DNA from: Tubulinosema ratisbonensis
Lineage: Eukaryota; Microsporidia; Tubulinosematidae
DNA: 17,852 bases
Direction: 5' to 3'
NCBI GenBank assembly: GCA_004000155.1
Contig: RCSS01000267.1
Location: 1-17,852 of the forward strand
The notes below the pieces were generated by a model. It was given only the letters and a program-made list of their open reading frames with translations. It was not told the DNA's origin and searched no databases. The translations under genes and the position numbers were made by a program. Position 1 is the stretch's first letter. Each line of letters starts with the position of its first letter. Below are positions 7,571-15,307 of this stretch, in pieces.

Positions 7571-8231
7571 ATAAAATAATATGAAATTTTTAAATTATTT
7601 TGTCACCACAATTATTAAATAAAATATTAAACTATAAACATTCTCAGAAACTATTTTACTTATTTTAAATTATTATATTTTTTTATGTTCTTTAGGCGAA
7701 AACATGACGCCATCGTTGACAGGTAAGTTTCCTTTTATTACTGTTCCGTAAAACACTTTTTATCTATAAATCATGCTAACGAAAAATTTCCTTCATAATA
7801 AGACTTATATAAATCTATGAATTAAAAATTAGTAAAATCAAATTATTTAAATTTTAAGAATAGAATAAAAATATAAATTAAGTATTAATTAACATTCCTT
7901 TTACTACCACTATAATTTAATATAAAAATAATTAATTAGAAAAAGTCTTGTGTTTTGTTTTAATGTTATTTAATAAAAATTGACATAATAAGATCTTTTC
8001 TTATGCACATAACACATGTATTTTAATAGTTTTAAAAAATAAATCTTTTTTTGATTATTAAACTTTACATGGATATTTTTTCATTGAGAAATATGAATAA
8101 TCCATAGAAAATCTATAAATATACCTTATTTATATAATACCATCCAAATATGAAACATAGATAAAATATGTTTTTTAAATCAGACATCGTTTCTGAATAT
8201 TAAAAGTTTTTACCTGTATAACCCCATTATC

Positions 8232-8315
8232 ATGCACTTTATTGACTACATAAGTCTACCTTACCTTGCAGGTTTTAGCCACAAATTTCTTTTTAAAATT
8301 TGGATTAACTTATAA
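8232..8315 (+). CDS. Possible 27-codon small ORF after a CCCC motif
   Basis: ATG at 8232 follows CCCC (8222-8225) by 6 nt, resembling the start context of three real genes here. The peptide (MHFIDYISLPYLAGFSHKF... then six to eight hydrophobic/basic residues) ends at TAA 8313-8315 and resembles nothing I know. In this composition a frame this short arises often by chance, so this is only a candidate. Confidence 0.12.
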   Translation: MHFIDYISLPYLAGFSHKFLFKIWINL

Positions 8316-8381
8316 AAAATATTTAAAAGAAAAAAATATTACTAATTTATCATAAACTTAGTTACAAATTAAAAAGAAACA

Positions 8382-8387
8382 TTTATT
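8382..8387 (-). promoter_or_regulatory. AATAAA poly(A) signal overlapping the coatomer alpha stop
   Basis: On the minus strand GAATAAATG contains the TAA stop and AATAAA in overlap, implying an almost absent 3' UTR. Confidence 0.5.
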
Positions 8388-10485
8388 CATCCCAATTACC
8401 AACCTTCTCTCCCTTAAGAATCCTCAAAAAAGCATCTTTATCACTCAAAAACAAAGAAACAAGAACATTCTCTTCCTTACCAAAAATATTCATATACTCT
8501 CTCAACCTATCAAATCTTTTAGAACAAACAAGTAGAATAATCAATCTTTTATACTCTTTTAAGTAAACCAAAGCTTTTTCTGCCACTTCAACTTCACAAT
8601 CCTTTATTGCTTCATTTGCCAAAACAGAAAAATATTCTTTATCATTTAACTGAACACAATATTCATAACATTCTTCATATTTTTTAGCACTCAAAGCTAA
8701 TTTTATTTTGTAGCTTAAATCATTTATGAATCCTAAAGCTAATTCTCCTTTGTTATACTTAATTAATTTATCAACTGGGCTCAATCCTAACAAGTTTCCT
8801 TTTTGGATTATTTCTTTTAATTCTTTATCTTCATTTTTTACCAAACATTTTATAAAATTCAGTTCATGTAAAAGTAAATCACATTTGTTAATTGATTCTT
8901 CTTTTAAGTAATAAAGTGAATTATCTTTTATAAAAAGAATAAAAGTGTTATCCACACTTTTTAAAATACCACTCTCTTTAAAAAGATATTTGATTTGATT
9001 TTTTGTAGAATAAATCAGTGCNCCTTGGTAAAAAAATCCATTATTGATAGGTAAAATTTCCTTCACAGATGAAATTAATTGATAATTAAAATCAAAGACT
9101 GCCAATTCGTTTTCGCCAAAAACACAGAATTCTTTTTTAGAAACCAAAACTTCTTTCACTTTAAAAAGATTCTTTTGTTTTAATATCTCAAATTCTTCAT
9201 TTAAAATGTAAACATATGAGTTTTTTACACCTAAAAAGATTGAATTTTTGAAGTAAAAAAGATCATCAAACTCTTTTTCAATTGTTTTATAAATTTGTCC
9301 TTCTTTGTTCATAAAATTAATTTTGTTATTTTTTAAAATTACTATTTTATCATCAAATACCACTGCCTTCCCTCTTTCTTTAATTTTAGTTTTATGAATT
9401 TCAAAATAATTTTCGTATTGAAATAAAAATCTTTGATCATCAAACAAAGCAGTGGGGCATAATTTAATTTGTTGAGGTGTATTTTTAGTAAAAGTGTGCA
9501 ATTTTGTCTCAGACTTAAAATCATTGAAAAATAAAGAATTTTCTTTTACGTAGTAAAGCTCTTCTTTTGAAAAATAAAAGACTGGTTGGCTCTTTTTTAG
9601 TGAAAAAAGAATGAAACCACTGTCATGCCCTGTCAAAAGCATTCCTTCTTTCTCTGCCATGCACCAAAACCTATTCTCAATAGAAAATTTTTCAGTNGTT
9701 CTTTTACTAAAATCAAATTTACAGCACAATCCATCTTCACCGTTCGTTATCACAAAATAATCATTGAGATAACAGGAAGAAACAATGTTTGTGTGATGGT
9801 AAAGTGTCTCTTTTAAGGTTATTAATTCATTATTTTCTTCCCATATTTTTACTTCTCTGTCATCTGACACGGTCACAAACATATTTTTATAAACGTATAC
9901 GTTGTTAACACCTTTTTCATGTCCTTCAATAATTTGTTTTACCACAACGTTTGGTAGTGCAAGAATTCCTTTTTGTTTTTCGTTNATACGTTTATAATCC
10001 CAAATCCTAATACTTTGGTCCAAAGACACTGATACAATATAATTGCTTAAAAAGAATTTTACCCCCATGACGTAGTGAGTATGTCCAATGAGCGTAGAAA
10101 GAAGTTTTTTAGACTGAAAATTAAAAATTTTGACTGTCTGGTCATCAGATGAAGATACTAAATAAGGAAGAGTGGGATGAAAATCTAGTGATCGGATATA
10201 ATCCTTATGCTCTGTAAAAGTAAAAAGTACTTTTTTTGTCCTAAAACACCATATTTTTACTAAAGTATCATCACCACCTGAAGCAAATATTTCTAGAAAT
10301 GGATGAAAGGCAATCGCTCTAACAGGTCCTAAATGGTCATTTAANAGTGCAACTCTTGATTTTAATAGGTAATTGTATATTTGGATTGATCCATCGTGGT
10401 GAGCAGTGATAAAAATAGGTTTGGTTGGGTGATAACAAACACTTTTTATGCGTGGTGTTTCTCTTTTATAAATTGGTTCTAACAT
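8383..10485 (-). CDS. Coatomer alpha subunit (alpha-COP), C-terminally short
   Basis: A 700-residue WD40 protein. The first propeller (about 10-300) follows alpha-COP closely: ARVK-type start as TPRIKSVCYHP (10-20), HHDGSIQIYNY (29-39), DHLGPVRAIAFHP (50-62), SGGDDTLVKIW (69-79), SSSDDQTVKIFNFQSKK (111-127), GHTHYVMGVKFF (134-145), VSLDQSIRIWDY (153-164) and VVKQIIEGHEKGVNN (181-195). Family data place KKxx retrieval-signal binding in this propeller, and the basic R12/K14 and H30 positions are kept. A degenerate second propeller and an alpha-solenoid (about 570-700) follow, ending in FLRILKGEKVGNWDE. Fungal and animal alpha-COP are about 1200 residues; the C-terminal domain that binds epsilon-COP is missing and no frame continues it downstream. 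Role: COPI coat, Golgi-to-ER retrieval. In-frame TAA just before the ATG fixes the start. Confidence 0.93.
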   Translation of the reverse strand: MLEPIYKRETPRIKSVCYHPTKPIFITAHHDGSIQIYNYLLKSRVAXLNDHLGPVRAIAFHPFLEIFASGGDDTLVKIWCFRTKKVLFTFTEHKDYIRSLDFHPTLPYLVSSSDDQTVKIFNFQSKKLLSTLIGHTHYVMGVKFFLSNYIVSVSLDQSIRIWDYKRXNEKQKGILALPNVVVKQIIEGHEKGVNNVYVYKNMFVTVSDDREVKIWEENNELITLKETLYHHTNIVSSCYLNDYFVITNGEDGLCCKFDFSKRXTEKFSIENRFWCMAEKEGMLLTGHDSGFILFSLKKSQPVFYFSKEELYYVKENSLFFNDFKSETKLHTFTKNTPQQIKLCPTALFDDQRFLFQYENYFEIHKTKIKERGKAVVFDDKIVILKNNKINFMNKEGQIYKTIEKEFDDLFYFKNSIFLGVKNSYVYILNEEFEILKQKNLFKVKEVLVSKKEFCVFGENELAVFDFNYQLISSVKEILPINNGFFYQXALIYSTKNQIKYLFKESGILKSVDNTFILFIKDNSLYYLKEESINKCDLLLHELNFIKCLVKNEDKELKEIIQKGNLLGLSPVDKLIKYNKGELALGFINDLSYKIKLALSAKKYEECYEYCVQLNDKEYFSVLANEAIKDCEVEVAEKALVYLKEYKRLIILLVCSKRFDRLREYMNIFGKEENVLVSLFLSDKDAFLRILKGEKVGNWDE

Positions 10486-11005
10486 TTTTTAGGATTACAA
10501 ATAAAATAAAAATAAAAAAAATATAATTTTATTTATTTTTAATTTACAAATTTAAATAAAAAATTAAAATTCATGCATAAATTGTGATTAATAAATAAAA
10601 TTTTAAATCATTTCTTTAGTTTATTTTTAAAATTATTTTAAATATATTGAATTCTATATATTTAATACATAATCTTATATAAAATTATTTTAATAAAATA
10701 AAAAAATAGAAATATTATTTTTTAGATATTAAAAATATTTAGCTTCTCCAGCTGTAAGAATCCTTTTTGATAAAAAATAAGATGTGTTTTTCAGCAGTGA
10801 ATTTTTTTTATTAATTTAATCATGAATAAATTGTATTTATTCAAGAATAAACCTGTAAAAAATAAAATATTTGATAAAAAATTAAATTTTTGAAATTAAT
10901 TTAATTGACTTTAACAATAAAACATTAAATTATTTGTTAATGTTTTGTGTATTACAAATTAACCAGCCAATCAGAAAAAAATAAATAAAAAAAAATATAA
11001 TAATC
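10486..11005. other. Divergent promoter region, coatomer alpha / tricalbin
   Basis: No gene. It contains a perfect 21-nt hairpin at 10823-10843 (TGAATAAAT, loop TGT, ATTTATTCA) and a related degenerate stretch near 10570-10600 (TCATGCATAAATTGTGATTA). A less AT-rich patch at 10740-10760 (AGCTTCTCCAGCTGTAAG) is unassigned. No CCC motif is present at either start. Confidence 0.6.
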
Positions 11006-14000
11006 ATGGCACGTGTGATAGAAGAAAAAGAGCCTGAAAAGAAAACAGACAAAATCCCCATCACAACTAAGGAAGAAATAAGGGAGCACTACAAAAAAAG
11101 TATCGAAGAATTTGAGAACGCACTCGATTTAGACACCCCAAAAGGAATATTTGAATATCTTAAAGCACCAGGTATAATAGTTGTGTCTGTTGTGGTCGCA
11201 TATGCGATTGGAAGGTTTAGATTCTCTTTTCTGTTTTTGGTGCCACTAATTTACGCAATTTTTTTCAAGTTTAAGAATAGGATGGACAAATTTAAAAATA
11301 GTTTACAGGTTCAGGTATATAATCAAGTAAGAAGAGAGAAAGTAAAGGATAATTTTGAGTCAGTAGAATGGATTAACCATATTATTTCTAGGTTTTGGAC
11401 CGTTGCAGAACCAATTATTGCCGAAGAAGTTTTTCGAAATATTAACACTTTTCTTTACGAGAACTGTCCTAATTTTTTGAAAAGTTTAAGGTTGACTGAG
11501 TTTACTTTAGGAAGTGTTTCTCCTAAGGTTACAGGTATTTTGTTTTTTGAGAATTTGAATGAGGATTTAATTCAATTGGACATAGAAATAGTTTTTGTTC
11601 CTTTAGAGATCTCAAAAGAATTATTTTATTTTGTGAAGAAAGATAAAAAAAGNCAATTTAACTCAAATATTACTTTGGTAGCAAAGATTGGAACGAAGGG
11701 AACTGATTTAGGGATTAGTTTACCAATCTCAGTAAAGAATTTGGCTTTTAGAGGACTGGCTAGGGTTATTGTTACCCTAACAAATAATCAGTTTTTTACC
11801 AAAGAAGTAGAATTTTGTTTTTTAGAAGAACCTTACATAAATTTTACATTAAAACCACTTAAAGCTTTGGATGTAATGGATTTACCAGGATTATCTACTT
11901 GGATTAAAGGTAGTATCAATTCAAATCTTAAAAAACAACTTATCAACCCAAACAGCATAAAAATTAACTTAGAACAAATGGTCGCAGACAAAAAAGAGAA
12001 CATTGGTGTGCTTTGTTTACAGTTATTAGAATATGAAAGTAGAAACAATGAAGAAGTGAAAGGAGAATTAGAAATTGATGGTAAAAAATACTTTAACACC
12101 CAAAANAAAGAAGGAAATTTGTTTACNTTTAACGANTATTTCTATTTTATTATTCAGAACGTGGATGAATTTATCAGTTTAGGAGTGCAAAACGAAGCTA
12201 AAGGCTCACTTTTGGTAAAAAGGTTTGTTTTGGGCGATGCGTTAGAAAGCATGAGAATTGTAGACAAACATGGAATAAGAGCAGCACTTAAATGTGTAGG
12301 TCATTTTTATAATTTGATACCTTCGGAAGGTAAGAAACATTTGTTTAACTCTGCGGTGATTACCTTGAAAATAAGTCAGGTAGAAGATTTACAAGCAAAA
12401 AATGCATCACCCTCAAAGACATACACTTCCTTCTGCACAGTCCTTGTTTCTCCTGACAGACTCATTCCTAAAAAAGATGATGGAAATAAAATATTAAAAA
12501 ATACAATTAGTGCCACTACAAACATTTTTGGTGGCATTTTTGATGTCATCACAGGAGCAAAAGCATCTGAAAAACTTTTGTTAAGCACTAAAACCACTTT
12601 ATTCCTTTACCGAACCAAAATAATAGTAGATTCTAATTCACCAAAATACAATGACACATGCACTTTTTTAGCACGTGATTTAAAAAATGATATTTTAAAA
12701 ATATGTGTGACTGACACGAGCGGAGAGAGTGCAAACATTTTAGGAAGCGTAGAAGTTCCATTGTATGACGTACATAATGGAATGAAGCAATGGTATAAAT
12801 TAAATGAAGCACAAAAAGGAAAGATTGAATTAGAATTTAATATCAGTTACGTAAATTTGTTCAACCAAACAATGAATTTAAAAGAACCACAAGAAAAAGA
12901 ACTGAAAAGGAAAGAAGATTTTAAAGAATACAAAATAATTTACTCAATTGATTTAAAAGAATGTTCTTCTATGTTTGGTTATGGTTCATACATTTTATTA
13001 TTCAAAACAAATTCATTGATCATCAAAACAGAAAAATTCTGTGTAGGAATTTCAGAGTACAAAAGAAATGTTCTGATACCTTTGGAAGAAAAAGATTCTA
13101 TTGAAGTGTATTTGTACAAAGAAACACCAAAAGAAGAAAATTTTATTGGTAAAGGTATTTTATTGAAGAATGGAGAGCCACAAGATTCAGGTGACTCACT
13201 TATTTTAGGGAAACATCCTTTGCTCACAGAAGAAAAAGTAAAAGAATCAATTATTAAATCAATACCACTGAAAAAAGTAAAGGATGGCAATGACACTGCC
13301 AATGTAATCTTACAAATTAAAAAAGATCCTTTATTATTTTATGACGGAGTGGCTGATAACATGCACCAAGCTAAGATTATTCAAGTAAAATTTAGTGATT
13401 TNAAAATAAAAGAAGATTTCAGGATTGAATTTAGAAGTAATGAAGAATTGATTGGTGCTTCTCAGATTGACAATAAAACTGAAGAATTTACATTTGTGAG
13501 TGGTAAAGAAGAGGTAATGGCAGTGTTTAAGAGTGTAGAAATAGGAAAAGATGAAGTAATAGGCAGCTGTTTAGTGCCAAAAAGACAGTTAGAAGAAGAA
13601 ACATTGATCAATGACACAGACAAAGTAAAAATCAAAGTAAAAACCACTTTAACAAACTTCTTAACATTTTCTAGTTTAAAGAAAGGCAGTTTAAAAATTA
13701 CCATTTTAGAATTAAAAAAATTAACATTTTTACAAGACACTGTGTGTAAAGTATTTATCAATGATAGCCAGGTTTACAGAACTAAGACAGTAAAAAAGTG
13801 TTTAAACCCGTCATTTAATGAGTGTATTACCACTTATTTGGATAAACGATATGATAATCTGAGGATAGTTGTACAAAATTGGATGCAATTTGAGCCATCC
13901 AAGGTAATTGGTGTGATTGACACTCCTCTTTATTTTTTAGAGGAAGGTAAATTTACACATAATTTGAGGTTATCTGATGGAAATACTTTATTAGAAACTT

Positions 14001-14089
14001 ATTTGGTGTGTGAGTTTGAATTTTTAAAGGGAGATTTGTATGGGCTTAAGAAGAAAAAGAATGCTTTGGGTGGATTTTTACCTTTTTAA
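11006..14089 (+). CDS. Tricalbin/extended-synaptotagmin-like SMP and C2 protein
   Basis: A 1027-residue ER-anchored tether. A charged N-terminus is followed by a hydrophobic hairpin (about 54-90: IIVVSVVVAYAIG, then FLFLVPLIYAIFF), as in tricalbins. The SMP lipid-transfer domain (about 117-322) opens with ESVEWINHIISRFW (118-131) and continues FLKSLRLTEFTLGSVSPKV (157-175) and DLPGLSTWIKGSIN (292-305), near-diagnostic for the family. C2-like regions follow: about 333-430, a well-defined one around 445-620, weaker ones near 640-740 and 780-880, and a clear last one from about 900 (GSLKITILELKKL, RTKTVKKCLNPSFNE). Calcium-binding Asp pairs look depleted, so Ca2+ control may be lost. Role by homology: ER-plasma membrane contact and lipid transport. 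AATAAA overlaps the stop. Ns give several unknown residues, three clustered near 12106-12136. Confidence 0.9.
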   Translation: MARVIEEKEPEKKTDKIPITTKEEIREHYKKSIEEFENALDLDTPKGIFEYLKAPGIIVVSVVVAYAIGRFRFSFLFLVPLIYAIFFKFKNRMDKFKNSLQVQVYNQVRREKVKDNFESVEWINHIISRFWTVAEPIIAEEVFRNINTFLYENCPNFLKSLRLTEFTLGSVSPKVTGILFFENLNEDLIQLDIEIVFVPLEISKELFYFVKKDKKXQFNSNITLVAKIGTKGTDLGISLPISVKNLAFRGLARVIVTLTNNQFFTKEVEFCFLEEPYINFTLKPLKALDVMDLPGLSTWIKGSINSNLKKQLINPNSIKINLEQMVADKKENIGVLCLQLLEYESRNNEEVKGELEIDGKKYFNTQXKEGNLFXFNXYFYFIIQNVDEFISLGVQNEAKGSLLVKRFVLGDALESMRIVDKHGIRAALKCVGHFYNLIPSEGKKHLFNSAVITLKISQVEDLQAKNASPSKTYTSFCTVLVSPDRLIPKKDDGNKILKNTISATTNIFGGIFDVITGAKASEKLLLSTKTTLFLYRTKIIVDSNSPKYNDTCTFLARDLKNDILKICVTDTSGESANILGSVEVPLYDVHNGMKQWYKLNEAQKGKIELEFNISYVNLFNQTMNLKEPQEKELKRKEDFKEYKIIYSIDLKECSSMFGYGSYILLFKTNSLIIKTEKFCVGISEYKRNVLIPLEEKDSIEVYLYKETPKEENFIGKGILLKNGEPQDSGDSLILGKHPLLTEEKVKESIIKSIPLKKVKDGNDTANVILQIKKDPLLFYDGVADNMHQAKIIQVKFSDXKIKEDFRIEFRSNEELIGASQIDNKTEEFTFVSGKEEVMAVFKSVEIGKDEVIGSCLVPKRQLEEETLINDTDKVKIKVKTTLTNFLTFSSLKKGSLKITILELKKLTFLQDTVCKVFINDSQVYRTKTVKKCLNPSFNECITTYLDKRYDNLRIVVQNWMQFEPSKVIGVIDTPLYFLEEGKFTHNLRLSDGNTLLETYLVCEFEFLKGDLYGLKKKKNALGGFLPF

Positions 14090-14093
14090 TAAA
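14088..14093 (+). promoter_or_regulatory. AATAAA poly(A) signal overlapping the tricalbin stop
   Basis: TAATAAATG carries the TAA stop and AATAAA in overlap. Confidence 0.5.
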
Positions 14094-14231
14094 TGAAGTA
14101 TAAAAGTAAAATATTTTATATTTAATTTAAAAATAAATATATTTTCTTGATTTGTTAATGTTATTTTCCAAATTACTATATTTCTGATTAGTTTTTTTTT
14201 ACTTTACATAATAAATAATTAAAGTTATCAA

Positions 14232-14340
14232 AATTAAATAAATAATAAAATAAATAATAAAACAAATAATAAAAATAATAAAAATAATAAAAATAATAAA
14301 AATAATAAAAATAATAAAAATAATAAAAATAATAAAATAA
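14232..14340. repeat. A-rich microsatellite, 9-bp unit AAAAATAAT
   Basis: From about 14270 to 14335 a 9-bp unit (AAAAATAAT) repeats roughly eight times without interruption; the preceding 40 bp holds looser versions (AAATAATAAAAT). Copy number in the assembly may be unreliable. Confidence 0.9.
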
Positions 14341-14385
14341 ATTATTTTTTAAATTCAAGATTANTTTNANNGNAATACTTCTTCA

Positions 14386-14391
14386 TTTATT
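14386..14391 (-). promoter_or_regulatory. AATAAA poly(A) signal of the phosphatase gene
   Basis: On the minus strand AATAAA begins 7 nt after the TGA stop. Confidence 0.5.
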
Positions 14392-14398
14392 TAATACA

Positions 14399-15304
14399 TC
14401 AGAGAAAATAATCAGGCATTTTGTTTGCAATTAAATCTTCATCAATTTTTGGTGCTGGATCGAATTTAGTAAACTCAAACTGAGAAAATTCATCTAATTC
14501 CATTAAAGTTGCAATATTACCACATCTGTAACAATAATTAGGNGCTGAAAAAATGGTTATGCACTGATTTTCATGATTAAAATTCACTCCTTCCATTGCT
14601 AACTGATGTGCTCTGCAAATCAATTTAAAATTATTCTTTTTGTTAAATTCAAATGTTTTGTCTTCACCAAAAAGAAAGCCTGCCCCTCTAGGAGAATCTC
14701 CCCATCCATTGATTACGTCTGGATCAGACCAAAGTAAATCGCACATCGCACCTGTATGTGGTACCTCTACTTTTCTATCTAAATTTTGTAGTTCTTCAAC
14801 CGTTTCAAAAGAAGGACTAAGCCCTCCATGGCAGCAAAACACCTCATTTCCTACAATAGCAGAAATTGGTAAATAATCAAACAAATCAGTAAAAATTCTC
14901 CAAATCTCTGGATCATTATACTTTCTAATACATTCATCATAAAAACCATAGACCTGAGTAATTTGTCTGCTTTCATGATTACCTCTCAACAAAAATATTT
15001 TGTCTGGGTACAATATTTTCATACAAACTAAAAGAGAAAAGGTTTCTATAGANTGAAATCCTCTATCAACATAATCACCTAAAAACAAATATTTTGTTTC
15101 GGGTGGTGTCCCGCCAATTTTAAACAGCTCCATTAGATCGTAAAACTGCCCGTGTATGTCTCCACAAATGGTAATTGGAGCTGATAAGTTTAGCACGTTT
15201 GGTTCTTTTACAAAGATTTCTGTTGCCTTTTGGCAGAGTTGTTTTACTTCGTCTGGGCTTAAACATTCACACANCATTAATTTACTAAGGTATTTTTCTA
15301 TCAT
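14399..15304 (-). CDS. PP2A/PP4-class Ser/Thr phosphatase catalytic subunit
   Basis: A 301-residue PPP-family phosphatase, the normal PP2A/PP4 length. Metal and catalytic residues are complete: GDIHGQ (48-53; D49, H51), GDYVDRG (76-82; D77), RGNHES (107-112; N109, H110), CHGGLSPS (158-165; H159) and RAHQ (231-234; H233). [14 protein letters not shown] (112-125), [14 protein letters not shown] (182-195) and [11 protein letters not shown] (253-263) are class-typical. The C-terminus PDYFL keeps the Tyr and terminal Leu that are phosphorylated and carboxymethylated in PP2A. Some blocks look PP4-like (VDRGFx[20 protein letters not shown]) and others PP2A-like ([15 protein letters not shown]), so I do not choose between them. 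TAACCCATG places CCC and an in-frame stop directly before the ATG. Ns affect residues 11, 84 and 254. Confidence 0.96.
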   Translation of the reverse strand: MIEKYLSKLMXCECLSPDEVKQLCQKATEIFVKEPNVLNLSAPITICGDIHGQFYDLMELFKIGGTPPETKYLFLGDYVDRGFXSIETFSLLVCMKILYPDKIFLLRGNHESRQITQVYGFYDECIRKYNDPEIWRIFTDLFDYLPISAIVGNEVFCCHGGLSPSFETVEELQNLDRKVEVPHTGAMCDLLWSDPDVINGWGDSPRGAGFLFGEDKTFEFNKKNNFKLICRAHQLAMEGVNFNHENQCITIFSXPNYCYRCGNIATLMELDEFSQFEFTKFDPAPKIDEDLIANKMPDYFL

Positions 15305-15307
15305 GGG
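15305..15307 (-). promoter_or_regulatory. CCC motif abutting the phosphatase ATG
   Basis: On the minus strand the start reads ATATAACCCATG, with CCC directly adjacent to the ATG. This is the microsporidian start-proximal motif at its shortest spacing and implies a leader of a few bases or none. Confidence 0.65.

Larger units (their letters stand above)
6836..8382. other. 1.5-kb gene-free region between frataxin and coatomer alpha
   Basis: Both flanking genes converge here. Most is A/T-rich with no credible frame. Three patches are less AT-rich: 7428-7570 (possible structured RNA), 7690-7760 (contains GACAGGTAAGTTTCC, like a 5' splice site), and 8215-8280 (contains ACCCCATTATCATG, a C-run before an ATG with a 27-codon frame, 8232-8315). 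None is strong enough to call a gene. Confidence 0.65.
14090..14398. other. Convergent intergenic gap with N cluster
   Basis: Lies between the 3' ends of the tricalbin (rightward) and phosphatase (leftward) genes. It holds the A-rich microsatellite at about 14232-14340 and ambiguous bases at 14364-14373, which probably mark poor read agreement next to the repeat. No gene. Confidence 0.75.

Noticed and set aside
6836..8382. Missing C-terminal part of coatomer alpha after a frameshift
   Set aside because: All minus-strand frames downstream of 8383 are dense with stops and show no solenoid-like sequence; AATAAA overlaps the stop.
9625..9816. 63-codon plus-strand frame inside coatomer alpha
   Set aside because: Shadow of the WD40 coding strand; no independent evidence.
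12979..13302. 107-codon minus-strand frame inside the tricalbin-like gene
   Set aside because: Antisense shadow of a strongly supported gene.
14232..14340. CRISPR-like or regulatory array
   Set aside because: It is a simple 9-bp A-rich microsatellite with no spacers.
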